Positions 29,091 to 37,321 of a stretch of DNA of 64,000 nt are shown here, in pieces. Numbering within the stretch: position 1 is the stretch's first letter; each line of letters begins with the position of its first letter. Both the position numbers and the translations under genes were made by a program. The stretch is from Hyphomicrobiales bacterium. Its GTDB lineage: Bacteria; Pseudomonadota; Alphaproteobacteria; Rhizobiales; Beijerinckiaceae. The stretch is taken from positions 99,822 through 163,821 of the forward strand of contig UCLR01000047.1 of the NCBI GenBank assembly GCA_900473415.1, written 5' to 3'. The notes under the pieces were generated by a model that saw only the letters and a program-made list of their open reading frames with translations, made no database searches and had not been told where the DNA came from.

Positions 29091-30074
29091 GTGGATCTGT
29101 CGGGCTACAACATCGCCGTCATCGTCATCGTCGCTCTGGTCATCCTGACGATCGCGAGCGGCGTCCGCACCGTGCCACAAGGCTACAACTACACGGTCGA
29201 GCGCTTTGGCCGCTATTCGCGCACGCTGGGCGCAGGACTTGGCCTGATCCTGCCTTATATCGACCGCATCGGGCACAAGGTGAACGTGATGGAGCAGGTG
29301 CTCGACATCCCCTCCCAGGAGGCGATCACCAAGGACAATGCCGGCGTGCGGATCGATGCTGCTGCGTTCTTCCAGGTGCTCGACGCCGCAAAGGCCTGCT
29401 ACGAGGTCGCCTCGCTGAACGATGCGCTGATGGTCCTGACCATGACCAATATCCGCACGGTCGTCGGCTCGATGGACCTCGACCAGCTCCTTTCGCATCG
29501 CGACGAGATCAACGAACGCCTGCTGCGCGTCATGGATGCCGCGGCCTCGCCCTGGGGCGTGAAAGTCACCCGCATCGAGATCCGGGACATCCTGCCGCCC
29601 GCCGACATCGCCGGCGCGATGAACCGGCAGATGAAGGCCGAGCGCGAGAAACGCGCCGCCGTTCTGGAGGCCGAGGGCTTGCGGCAGGCGGAAATCCTGA
29701 AGGCCGAGGGCCAGAAGCAGTCGCAGATCCTCGCCGCGGAAGGCCGCAAGGAGGCGGCGCTGCGCGACGCGGAGGCCCGCGAGAGGCTGGCCCAGGCCGA
29801 GGCGGCGGCGACCGCCATGGTCTCGGAAGCGATCAGCCGCGGCGATATCCAGGCCGCCAATTTCCTGATCGCCGAGCGCTATACCGACGCGCTGAAGGCG
29901 ATCGCCAGCAGCAATAACAGCAAGGTGGTGATCGTGCCGATCGAGGCCGCCGCGCTCGCCGGCACGGTCGGCGGCATCGCGCAGCTCACCAAAGCCGTGT
30001 TCGGCGAGGAGGCCGTCGCCACGCGCCGCAATGGCGGCGGTTCGGTTCCGACCTCCGGGCGAACGGGCGTCTGA
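29091..30074 (+). CDS. SPFH/Band 7 (stomatin-like) membrane protein
   Basis: 327-residue slipin/stomatin-type protein. An N-terminal membrane helix (YNIAVIVIVALVILTIASGV) is followed by the SPFH domain (VPQGYNYTVERFGRYSRTL, DILPPADIAGAMNRQMKAER) and an Ala/Glu-rich coiled coil at about residues 185-260. GTG at 29091 with GGGGGGAAAC upstream is chosen; the open frame to 28929 would precede the membrane helix and overlaps non-coding sequence. It is paired with an NfeD gene, the classic arrangement in which NfeD associates with SPFH oligomers. Confidence 0.92.
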   Translation: MDLSGYNIAVIVIVALVILTIASGVRTVPQGYNYTVERFGRYSRTLGAGLGLILPYIDRIGHKVNVMEQVLDIPSQEAITKDNAGVRIDAAAFFQVLDAAKACYEVASLNDALMVLTMTNIRTVVGSMDLDQLLSHRDEINERLLRVMDAAASPWGVKVTRIEIRDILPPADIAGAMNRQMKAEREKRAAVLEAEGLRQAEILKAEGQKQSQILAAEGRKEAALRDAEARERLAQAEAAATAMVSEAISRGDIQAANFLIAERYTDALKAIASSNNSKVVIVPIEAAALAGTVGGIAQLTKAVFGEEAVATRRNGGGSVPTSGRTGV

Positions 30075-30084
30075 CGAGGCGGTC

Positions 30085-30531
30085 ATGCTGGAGATTCTGA
30101 CGGATCACGGCGGCTGGAGCTGGGTCATTCTCGGCCTCGTCCTGATCGGCGGCGAGCTTCTGGCGCCGGGCGTCTTCCTGATCTGGCTCGGCCTCGCTGC
30201 GCTGCTGACCGGGCTGGTCGTGGGCCTCCTCGGCATCGGCTGGCAGGGAGCGATGCTGGTCTTCGCGGTCTTCGCCATCGCCTGCGTGATCGGCGGGCGC
30301 CTGCTGACGCGCCGTCGCGGCGAGGAGCCGGACGCCGCGACCGGGCTCAACGACCGCGGCCGCCAGCTCATCGGCAAGGTCTTCCGGCTGGAGGCGACGA
30401 TGACCGGCGGCGAGGGCCGCATCCGCGTCGGCGATTCCTCCTGGCGTGTCATCGGCCCGGAGCTTCTCGCCGGCAGCGAGGTCAAGGTCGTGCGTGTCGA
30501 GGGCGCGACGCTGGTGGTCGAGAAGGCGTAG
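30085..30531 (+). CDS. NfeD family protein
   Basis: 148-residue partner of the SPFH protein, beginning 11 bases after its stop. Two to three transmembrane helices (WVILGLVLIGGELLAPGVFLIWLGLA and AMLVFAVFAIACVIG, split here only for description) precede a C-terminal OB-fold NfeD domain (LIGKVFRLEATMTGGEGRIR, then VGDSSWRV). It lacks the N-terminal ClpP-like protease of long NfeD proteins. Likely role: membrane microdomain or quality control. Confidence 0.9.
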   Translation: MLEILTDHGGWSWVILGLVLIGGELLAPGVFLIWLGLAALLTGLVVGLLGIGWQGAMLVFAVFAIACVIGGRLLTRRRGEEPDAATGLNDRGRQLIGKVFRLEATMTGGEGRIRVGDSSWRVIGPELLAGSEVKVVRVEGATLVVEKA

Positions 30532-30559
30532 AGGCGGAACGGTTTTTCTGGAGCCGCGG

Positions 30560-30654
30560 GTCATCCCGGACGGAGCGAAGCGGAGATCCGGGATCCATGC
30601 CTGACCTTGATCGGATGCGCTCCGGCATGGATCCCGGGTTAAGCCCGGGATGAC
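30560..30654. repeat. Intergenic palindromic element (CGTCAT-type family)
   Basis: GTCATCCCGG at 30560 and CCGGGATGAC ending at 30654, with inner arms GATCCGGGATCCATGC and GCATGGATCCCGGGTT. It lies between converging nfeD and the LacI-type gene, so it may also terminate both. Confidence 0.75.
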
Positions 30655-30673
30655 GCTGCATTTCTGCTTTTAC

Positions 30674-31765
30674 TCAAGGAGATGACCGCTGGCGCTTCGC
30701 TTTTCCGGTCGTCTGCTCCGGCGGCGGACGGGTCGTGTCGCGGATGACGAGCTGCGTCGGCAGCAGGACGGTGCGGGCCGGCGCGTCGAAATCCTCGATC
30801 CGCTCCAGCAGCAGGCTCGCGGCGGTGCGCCCGACGAGCTGGCGCGCCACCGCAACCGAGGTCAGGGCCGGGCGCCAGAGCGTGGCCTCGGCGATGTCGT
30901 CGAAGCCCACCACCGAGAAATCCGGACCGGGGACGAGATTTCGCGCGCGCAGGCCCAGCATCGCGCCGAAGGCAACGACGTCGTTGAAGCAGACCACGGC
31001 GGTCGGCGGTTCGGGCAGGTCGAGCAGCGCGCCGATCTGCGCGAGGCCCGAGTCGCGGGTCGCAGGCCCTGAGAGCACGAGCCGCGGTTCGAGCAGGATG
31101 CCGGCTTCCATCAGCGCCTGCCGGTAGCCCTCGAAGCGCTGGCGGCCTGTGGAGATATGCTCGTTGAGCCCGAGCATGCCGATGCGACGGTGGCCCAGCG
31201 CGATCAGGTGGCGCGTCGCCTCGATCATGCCGGCGCGATGATCGGCCTGGACGAGATCGACTTCGGCGCCCGGCACGGCGCGGGAGACCAGCACGCAGGG
31301 CAGCCGCCAGGCGCGCAGTTGCTCGATGAAGGCGGCGTCGGTGCCCATTGCCGGGACAGTGAGCAGCCCGTCGACATTGTATTCGCGCACGGCCGAGACG
31401 AAGGCGCTCTGGCGCGCCACGGATTCTCCCGTGTTGGACATCAGCACGATGCGGTTCTGCTCGGTGAGCGCATCCTCGATGGCGGCGACGATCTCCGCGA
31501 AATACGGGTTGGTCAGATCGTTCACGGCCATGGCGATGAGCCGCGTGCGCGTCGAGCGCAGGCTCGCCGCGCCGCGGTTGTAGACATAGCCGAGCGCGGT
31601 CGCGGCCTGGTGGACGCGCTCATGGGTGCGCTGGGGGATCGTCGTCGAGTTGCGCAGGACGAGCGAAACCGTCGCCTTGGAGACGCCGGCCGCCTCGGCG
31701 ATGTCAATCAGCGTCGGGCGCGTGCCGGGCCGAAGGTCTCGCTTGGTCTTCGCGCTGTCAGCCAC
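30674..31765 (-). CDS. LacI-family transcriptional regulator
   Basis: 363 residues. The N-terminal LacI HTH reads TLIDIAEAAGVSKATVSLVL (about 18-37), with a hinge helix near RGAASLRS and a periplasmic-binding-protein-like effector domain (DGLLTVPAMG, VVCFNDVVAFGAMLG, FSVVGFDDI). The start is GTG at 31765. It is transcribed leftward with the DUF993 and SDR genes behind it, and probably controls this divergent catabolic cluster through sites near 33826-33850. The effector is presumably a pathway sugar or acid (inference). Confidence 0.93.
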   Translation of the reverse strand: MADSAKTKRDLRPGTRPTLIDIAEAAGVSKATVSLVLRNSTTIPQRTHERVHQAATALGYVYNRGAASLRSTRTRLIAMAVNDLTNPYFAEIVAAIEDALTEQNRIVLMSNTGESVARQSAFVSAVREYNVDGLLTVPAMGTDAAFIEQLRAWRLPCVLVSRAVPGAEVDLVQADHRAGMIEATRHLIALGHRRIGMLGLNEHISTGRQRFEGYRQALMEAGILLEPRLVLSGPATRDSGLAQIGALLDLPEPPTAVVCFNDVVAFGAMLGLRARNLVPGPDFSVVGFDDIAEATLWRPALTSVAVARQLVGRTAASLLLERIEDFDAPARTVLLPTQLVIRDTTRPPPEQTTGKAKRQRSSP

Positions 31766-31825
31766 GGCTCGATCCCATTCCCTGAGCAGCTCTGGTTGCT
31801 CTTCTCCGGAGCGTCAAGCCCGGGT

Positions 31826-33004
31826 TCAACCCACGCCGTGCAGCGCCAGGATATGCCGCATCCGGCTTGCGGCGCGCTCGGGATCGGCGAAGAGGCCGAG
31901 CTCGGCTGCGAGCCGGAAGACACGGGTCATGTGCAGCAGCGAGCGGGCGCCCTGCTGGGCGCCGAGCATGGTGAAATGCTCCTGATGGCCGCTGAGATAG
32001 GCGAGCATGACGACGCCGGTCTTGTAGTACTGCGTCGGAGCGCGGAAGAGCTCGCGCGAGAGCGCGACCGTGGGGTCGAGGATCTCGCGGAAGCGTTCCG
32101 GCCCGTCCTTCTTGAGGCTCAGCAGCGCCGCCGAGGCGATCGGCGCGATCGGCGCGAAGATGCCGAGTAGCGCGTGGCTGAAGCCCTGCGCGTCGCCGGC
32201 GATCAACTCGGCATAGTTGAAGTCGTCGCCGGTATACATCAGCACGCCTTCGGGCAGGCGCCGGCGCATCGCGATCTCCAGCTCCTTGTCGAGCAGCGAG
32301 ATCTTGATGCCGTCGATCTTGGCGGCGTTGTCCGCGATCATGCCGAGGCAGGCGTCCATCGCGGCCTCGACGGAGCCGGCGCCCCAATAGCCGGCAAGCG
32401 CCGGATCGAACATGTCGCCGAGCCAGTGCAGGATCACCGGTTCCTCGGCGTCCGCCAGCACGCGGCCATAGACGCGGGCGTAGTCCTGCGGACTGCGGGC
32501 GGCCTTCGCCAGCGCGCGGCTCGCCATCATGATGACGCGGCCGCCGAGCTTCTGGACATAAGTCAGCTGCTCCAGATAGGCGGCGATGACGCTATCGATC
32601 GTGGCGCTCTGCGGGTCGATATGGTCGGTGCCAACGCCGGAGAAGACCACGGCGCCCGGGCGGCTGCGGGCAGCCTCGACGGTGTTGCGGATCAGGGTCT
32701 GGGCGGCGGGCCAGTCGAGCCCCATGCCGCGCTGGGCGGTGTCCATCGCTTCGGCGACGCCCAGGCCGAGATCCCAGAGATGGTCGCGGAAGCGCTGGGT
32801 TGCCTCGAAATCGATGGCGATGTCACGTATCGGAGCGATGTCGGCGAAGGGATCGGCGACGACATGGGCGGCCGAAAGCGCGATGCGCGGCAGCGCCTCG
32901 CCGGGCCCCGCGGTGACGAGCTTCGCCGGAGCGGGAAGGGTGAAGTGCTCGATGGAACGGTCGGCGCGGGGAAGATCGATGCTTGCCATGGTCTGCCTTT
33001 CCAT
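31826..33004 (-). CDS. DUF993 family protein (dihydrodipicolinate synthase/NAL-like aldolase)
   Basis: 392-residue TIM-barrel protein of the DUF993 branch of the DHDPS/N-acetylneuraminate lyase superfamily, which forms or breaks C-C bonds using a Schiff-base lysine. Blocks seen are VVFSGVGTDHI, EEPVILHWLGDMFDP, KIDGIKISLLD (candidate Lys) and GVLMYTGDDFNY. The ATG at 33004 shares its A with the SDR stop (TGATG) and has GGAGG 5 bases before it; MASIDLPRA at 32989 is a possible later start. The substrate is unknown. Confidence 0.85.
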   Translation of the reverse strand: MERQTMASIDLPRADRSIEHFTLPAPAKLVTAGPGEALPRIALSAAHVVADPFADIAPIRDIAIDFEATQRFRDHLWDLGLGVAEAMDTAQRGMGLDWPAAQTLIRNTVEAARSRPGAVVFSGVGTDHIDPQSATIDSVIAAYLEQLTYVQKLGGRVIMMASRALAKAARSPQDYARVYGRVLADAEEPVILHWLGDMFDPALAGYWGAGSVEAAMDACLGMIADNAAKIDGIKISLLDKELEIAMRRRLPEGVLMYTGDDFNYAELIAGDAQGFSHALLGIFAPIAPIASAALLSLKKDGPERFREILDPTVALSRELFRAPTQYYKTGVVMLAYLSGHQEHFTMLGAQQGARSLLHMTRVFRLAAELGLFADPERAASRMRHILALHGVG

Positions 33005-33777
33005 CACAGCCTCCGGACCGCCATGCCGCCATCAACGCGGACGACCTCGCCGGTGGAATAGCGCAGCGAGCCGCCGGCCAGCGTCGCAACCGCCGCGCCG
33101 ACATCCTCCGGCTCGCCCCAACGGGCGATGGGGGCGAGGCCATTGGCGAGGAGCCCGTCATAGCGCTCGCGGGCGACGGCGGTCATCTGCGTGCGGATGA
33201 CGCCGGGGCGCACCTCGTAGACGTTGATGCCATGGGGGGCGAGCCGCAGCGCGAACAGCTGCGAGACCATGGCGAGGCCGTTCTTGGCGATGCAGTACTC
33301 GGCCCGGTCCGGCGAGGCGAATTCGACATTGATCGAGGAGATCGTGACGATGCTGCGGAAGCGATCCGAGGGTGCCTCGACCATGCGCTGCGCCACCGCC
33401 TGGGTGAGGAAGAACGGTCCGCGCAGATTGACCCCGAGCAGGCGGTCATAGCTCTCGGGCGTCACCTCCAGCATGTCGCCGCGCTTGGCGACCGAGATGC
33501 CGGCATTGTTGACCAGGCAGTCGATGCCGCCGAAGGCGTCCCATGCCGCCTCGACCAGCCGGGCATGGCCGGCAATCTCGCTGATGTCGCCGGGCAGCGC
33601 GACGGCGCGTCCGCCCTGCGCCTCGATCAGCGCCACGGTCTCGGACAATTCCTGCGAAGCGGCCAGGTCGTTGACGACGACGGCAAAGCCGGAGTCGGCC
33701 ATGGCCAGCGCGATCGCCCGGCCGATGCCGCGACCGGCGCCGGTGACGAGCGCGTTTCCGGGGCTTGGCTTGTCCAT
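33004..33777 (-). CDS. SDR-family oxidoreductase (3-ketoacyl-ACP reductase-like)
   Basis: 257-residue NAD(P)-dependent dehydrogenase of the classical SDR group. The cofactor motif is TGAGRGIG (12-19), NNAG is at about residue 90, and the catalytic Ser-Tyr-Lys set is within ISSINVEFASPDRAEYCIAK. The C-terminal VRVDGGMAV is typical. It is the first gene of the leftward half of the cluster, and its start faces the operator region. It probably oxidises a polyol or hydroxy acid (inference). Confidence 0.93.
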   Translation of the reverse strand: MDKPSPGNALVTGAGRGIGRAIALAMADSGFAVVVNDLAASQELSETVALIEAQGGRAVALPGDISEIAGHARLVEAAWDAFGGIDCLVNNAGISVAKRGDMLEVTPESYDRLLGVNLRGPFFLTQAVAQRMVEAPSDRFRSIVTISSINVEFASPDRAEYCIAKNGLAMVSQLFALRLAPHGINVYEVRPGVIRTQMTAVARERYDGLLANGLAPIARWGEPEDVGAAVATLAGGSLRYSTGEVVRVDGGMAVRRL

Positions 33778-33825
33778 CTGATCGTTCCTGCGGCGATTTT
33801 TTGAGTTGCGTTGTCGAAGTTGGCT

Positions 33826-33850
33826 TACTAGAACGGTCTACTAGAACGAT
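33826..33850. promoter_or_regulatory. Tandem operator-like sites between the divergent catabolic operons
   Basis: TACTAGAACG occurs twice with 13-base phasing (33826-33835 and 33839-33848), each followed by GTC or ATC. The first copy sits in TAGAACGGTCTA, a near-palindrome with a central CG, the usual architecture of LacI-family operators. Position 30-60 bases from the SDR start and about 95 bases from the CoA-transferase start suits joint control. Confidence 0.5.
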
Positions 33851-33942
33851 CAAGTTGGCAAGACGCCGCGTTGTCGTTGCGCTAAAAACCATCCCAGACC
33901 GTCGCAAGGCGAAGGCCGCCAATCGGAAGCGATGAGGCAAGC

Positions 33943-35562
33943 ATGAAGCAGAAGATCATCTCCGCGCAGGACGCCGCGAAGCTCGTTCCGGATGGCTGCG
34001 TCGTCGCCATCGGCTCCTCGTCCGGGCTGAACTGCCCCGACCTGACGCTCAAGGCGATCGGCGAGCGCTTCGCCACTGAGGGCGCTCCGCGCAACCTGAC
34101 GATCTTCTCGCCGATCGCGGCCGGCGACATGTACGGCATCAAGGGCATCGACCATCTGGCGCGCAAGGGGCAGATCGAGGCGATCCTGGCCGGCTCCTTT
34201 CCGAGCGGCCCGTCCTCGCTGCCCTCGCCGGCGATCTGGGAAATGATCGGCCGCGACGAAGTCGCCGCCTACAACCTGCCTTCCGGTGTCATGTACGACA
34301 TGGCGCGTGACGCCGCCGCCAAGCGGCCGGGCGTGCTGACCAAGGTCGGGCTCGGCACCTTCGTCGACCCGCGCGTCGATGGCGGCAAGATGAACGAGGC
34401 CGCGGCCCGTCGTGGCGAGGTCGTCAACGTCGTCGAGTTCGCCGGCGAGACCTGGCTGCACTTCCCGAATTATTTCCCGCAGGTGACGATCATCCGCGGC
34501 ACCACGGCCGATGAGCGAGGCAACATCTCGATGGAGCAGGAAGGCGCCGTGCTCGGCATGGTCGACCTCGCGCTCGCGGCGCGCAATTCCGGCGGCATCG
34601 TGATCTGTCAGGTCAAGCGCACCACGGCGGCGGGCTCGATCCCGGCGCATCGCGTCCATGTCCCCTCGACGCTGGTCGACTACATCGTGGTCGATCCCGA
34701 TCAGGCGCAGGCGACCGAGATCGCCTATGACCCGGCGATCAGCGGCGAGGTCCGGCGGCCGCTCTCCAGCTTCAAGCCGGAGCCCTTCAACGTCGACAAG
34801 GTCATCGCCCGGCGCGCGGCGATGGAGCTGGTCGAGGATTACGCCGTCAATCTCGGCTTCGGCATCTCGGCGCTGGTGCCGAATATCCTGATCGAGGAAG
34901 GCCAGGCCGAGGCGGTAACCTGGGCGATCGAGCAGGGCGCCGTTGGTGGCGTGCCGCTGACCGGCTTCGCCTTCGGCTGCGCCGCCAATGCGCAGGCGAT
35001 CTTCCCGACGCCGCAGCAGTTCACTTACTTCCAGGGCGGCGGCTTCGATTGCTCGCTGCTCTCCTTCCTCGAGGTCGATGCCGATGGCAGCGTCAACGTC
35101 TCGCGGCTATCCTCGCGGCCTTACCTGACAGCTGGTTGCGGCGGCTTCGTCGACATCACGGCGCGCGCCCGCAAGCTTGTCTTCAGCGGCTATTTCACGG
35201 CCGGCGGCCTGCAGGTCGCGGCCGAGGGCGGGCGGCTGCATATCCGGCAGGAGGGCAAGATCTCCAAGCTCGTGCCGAAGGTCGGCCATGTCACCTTCAA
35301 CGGCAGCGGCGCGGCCGCGCGCGGGCAGGACATCACCTATGTCACCGAGCGCTGCGTGCTGAAGCTCCGTGAGGACGGGCTGGTGGTGGTCGAGATCGCG
35401 CCGGGCGTCGATCTGGAACGCGACGTGCTGGCGAAGGCCGGCACGCCGCTCAAGGTCGCGTCCGATCTCAAGCTGATGGATGCGCGGCTGTTCCGGCCCG
35501 AGCCGATCGGTCTCGACCTTGCGGCGGCCGCGAGCGGCCGGCCGAGCCTGCGCGCAGCCTGA
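33943..35562 (+). CDS. Acyl-CoA:acetate/3-ketoacid CoA transferase (YdiF type, fused alpha/beta)
   Basis: 539-residue family I CoA transferase in which both subunits are fused. The N-terminal half carries the glycine-rich segment DGCVVAIGSSSGLN. The C-terminal half contains IEQGAVGGVPLTG, where the Glu is the expected catalytic residue that forms the glutamyl-CoA thioester. GATGAGGC precedes the ATG. It is the first gene of the rightward half of the cluster, so the pathway likely activates a keto or hydroxy acid as its CoA ester. Confidence 0.92.
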   Translation: MKQKIISAQDAAKLVPDGCVVAIGSSSGLNCPDLTLKAIGERFATEGAPRNLTIFSPIAAGDMYGIKGIDHLARKGQIEAILAGSFPSGPSSLPSPAIWEMIGRDEVAAYNLPSGVMYDMARDAAAKRPGVLTKVGLGTFVDPRVDGGKMNEAAARRGEVVNVVEFAGETWLHFPNYFPQVTIIRGTTADERGNISMEQEGAVLGMVDLALAARNSGGIVICQVKRTTAAGSIPAHRVHVPSTLVDYIVVDPDQAQATEIAYDPAISGEVRRPLSSFKPEPFNVDKVIARRAAMELVEDYAVNLGFGISALVPNILIEEGQAEAVTWAIEQGAVGGVPLTGFAFGCAANAQAIFPTPQQFTYFQGGGFDCSLLSFLEVDADGSVNVSRLSSRPYLTAGCGGFVDITARARKLVFSGYFTAGGLQVAAEGGRLHIRQEGKISKLVPKVGHVTFNGSGAAARGQDITYVTERCVLKLREDGLVVVEIAPGVDLERDVLAKAGTPLKVASDLKLMDARLFRPEPIGLDLAAAASGRPSLRAA

Positions 35563-35570
35563 GAGACGCC

Positions 35571-36356
35571 ATGACCACCGAACTTCTCAAGAACGACGTC
35601 TTCGAGGCCAGCCTGGTCGCTCCCGGCGTCGTGCTGGTCCGCATCATCTCGAAGCCGCTCGGTGTCTTCACCGTCGCCGCGCGTCGCGCTCTCACCGAAT
35701 TCCTGCACACGGTCGACCGCAAGCATGGCGCCCGCTGCGTCGTGCTGATCGGCACCGGCGCGGGCTTTTCCGTCGGCTCCAACATCAAGGAGTTCGCGGC
35801 GACGCCCGAGTGGATCGAGGAAGCGCGCATCGTCGAGACGACTCTCAACGAGACGATCGAGCGCGGGCCGGTCCCGGTCATCGCCGCCTGCAACGGCCAT
35901 ACGCTCGGGGGCGGCATGGTGCTGGCGCTGGCCTGCGACTTCCGCATCGCCGGGCGCAGCGCGAGCTTCGGCGTGCCCGAGGTCAAGCTTGGTGCCATGG
36001 CGACCGCGACGGGGACGCAACGCCTGCCGATGCTGGTCGGGCGCGGGCAGGCGCTGCGGCTGATGCTGACCGGCCAGACGATCGACGCCACGGAGGCTTA
36101 TCGCATCGGCCTCGTCGAGGAGCTGGTCGAGGATGCCGAACTGGAAGGCCGGGCCCTCGAGGTGGCGAAGCAGATCGCCGCCGTCTCGCCCAAGGCCGTC
36201 GCAGCCTCGCGCCGTTCTGTCTCGGCCGGCCTGCGCAATGGCTATGGCACCGGCCTGCTGATGGAGCAGGAGATCACCGTGCCGCTGGGCCTCTCGGACG
36301 ACGCGATCGAGGGCAAGGCCGCCTTCGTCGAGAAGCGGCCGCCGCGCTTCGCCTGA
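35571..36356 (+). CDS. Enoyl-CoA hydratase/isomerase family protein
   Basis: 261-residue crotonase-fold enzyme. The first oxyanion-hole region reads VGSNIKEFA, the second CNGHTLGGGMVLALACDFRIAG split over residues 105-125, followed by FGVPEVKLGAM. The Glu of the second catalytic position (PEVKLG) is present. It starts 8 bases after the CoA transferase and shares the stop/start TGATG with the next gene. It probably hydrates or rearranges the CoA ester made by its neighbour (inference). Confidence 0.9.
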   Translation: MTTELLKNDVFEASLVAPGVVLVRIISKPLGVFTVAARRALTEFLHTVDRKHGARCVVLIGTGAGFSVGSNIKEFAATPEWIEEARIVETTLNETIERGPVPVIAACNGHTLGGGMVLALACDFRIAGRSASFGVPEVKLGAMATATGTQRLPMLVGRGQALRLMLTGQTIDATEAYRIGLVEELVEDAELEGRALEVAKQIAAVSPKAVAASRRSVSAGLRNGYGTGLLMEQEITVPLGLSDDAIEGKAAFVEKRPPRFA

Positions 36357-37222
36357 TGGCGATGAGCGACACCGCCAGTACCGCGCCGCTTTCGCTGGCG
36401 CGCTGCTCGATCAACACCGCGACGCTCGGCCACAACCTGCCGATCGAAGAGGTGATCGAGTTGGTGGCACGCGCCGGCTTCGGGGGTATCGCGCCCTGGC
36501 GGCGCGACCTCGAAGGCCGGGATGCGGCTGCGATCGGGCGACGCATCCGCGAGGCCGGGCTCGATGTGAGCGGCTATTGCCGGAGCACCTATTTTCCGGC
36601 CGCCACCGCGGAGCAGTTCCGCGCCAATGTCGCGGATAATCGCCGCGCGATCGACGAGGCGGCGGCGCTGGGCGCGCCCTGCTTCGTGCTGGTTGTCGGC
36701 AGCCTGCCGGAGGGCGGGCGCGATCTGGCTTCAGCGCGGGCGCAGGTGGCGGAGGGGATCGCGCTGCTGCTCGACCATGCGCGTGCCAGCGGCGTCGCGC
36801 TGGCGCTGGAGCCGCTGCACCCGATGTATGCCGGCGATCGCTCCTGCGTGACGAGCCTCCCTGAAGCGCTGGCGCTGTGCGAGGCGCTCGATCCCGAAGG
36901 TCGCGGCGGCATCAACACCGTCATCGACGTCTATCATCTCTGGTGGGATTGGCGGCTTGCGGGGGACATCCGCCGGGCGGGGGAGGAAGGGCGGATCGGT
37001 GCCTTTCATGTCTGCGACTGGCTGGTGCCGACCACCGACCTGCTGCTCGACCGCGGCATGATGGGTGACGGCGTGATCGACGTCAGGGGTATTCGCGCCG
37101 AGGTCGAGCAGGCCGGCTACCGAGGCTTCGTCGAGACCGAGATCTTCTCGCGCCATTGGTGGAGCAGGCCGGCGGCGGAAGTCCTCGAAACCTGCGCGCG
37201 GCGGCTGGTAGAGCTCTGCTGA
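36356..37222 (+). CDS. Sugar phosphate isomerase/epimerase (xylose isomerase-like TIM barrel)
   Basis: 288-residue AP-endonuclease-2-like TIM barrel. Metal ligands are expected in ALEPLHPMYAGDRS, NTVIDVYHLWWD, IGAFHVCDW and GFVETEIFSR, all visible. The ATG at 36356 shares its A with the upstream stop (TGATG); an in-frame ATG at 36362 is an alternative. It is the last gene of the rightward operon. The presence of an isomerase of sugar derivatives with CoA enzymes is what makes the cluster unusual. Confidence 0.85.
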   Translation: MAMSDTASTAPLSLARCSINTATLGHNLPIEEVIELVARAGFGGIAPWRRDLEGRDAAAIGRRIREAGLDVSGYCRSTYFPAATAEQFRANVADNRRAIDEAAALGAPCFVLVVGSLPEGGRDLASARAQVAEGIALLLDHARASGVALALEPLHPMYAGDRSCVTSLPEALALCEALDPEGRGGINTVIDVYHLWWDWRLAGDIRRAGEEGRIGAFHVCDWLVPTTDLLLDRGMMGDGVIDVRGIRAEVEQAGYRGFVETEIFSRHWWSRPAAEVLETCARRLVELC

Positions 37223-37261
37223 GCCGCGCTTCCCGGCATTTCGCAGCCGCCCTGCACGGAA

Positions 37262-37301
37262 AGCGGTTGCCTCACGCGACGCGAGGACTATAGCAACCGC
37301 T
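37262..37301 (+). promoter_or_regulatory. Promoter within an inverted repeat upstream of serA
   Basis: AGCGGTTGC (37262-37270) and GCAACCGCT (37293-37301) form a perfect 9-bp inverted repeat. It frames a possible promoter: TTGCCT (37267-37272), 16-base spacer, TATAGC (37289-37294). Inner bases CTCACGC/GCGAG can pair too. It sits 21 bases before the serA ATG. Confidence 0.45.
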
Positions 37302-37321
37302 CCTGCAAGAGCGCGACGGCC

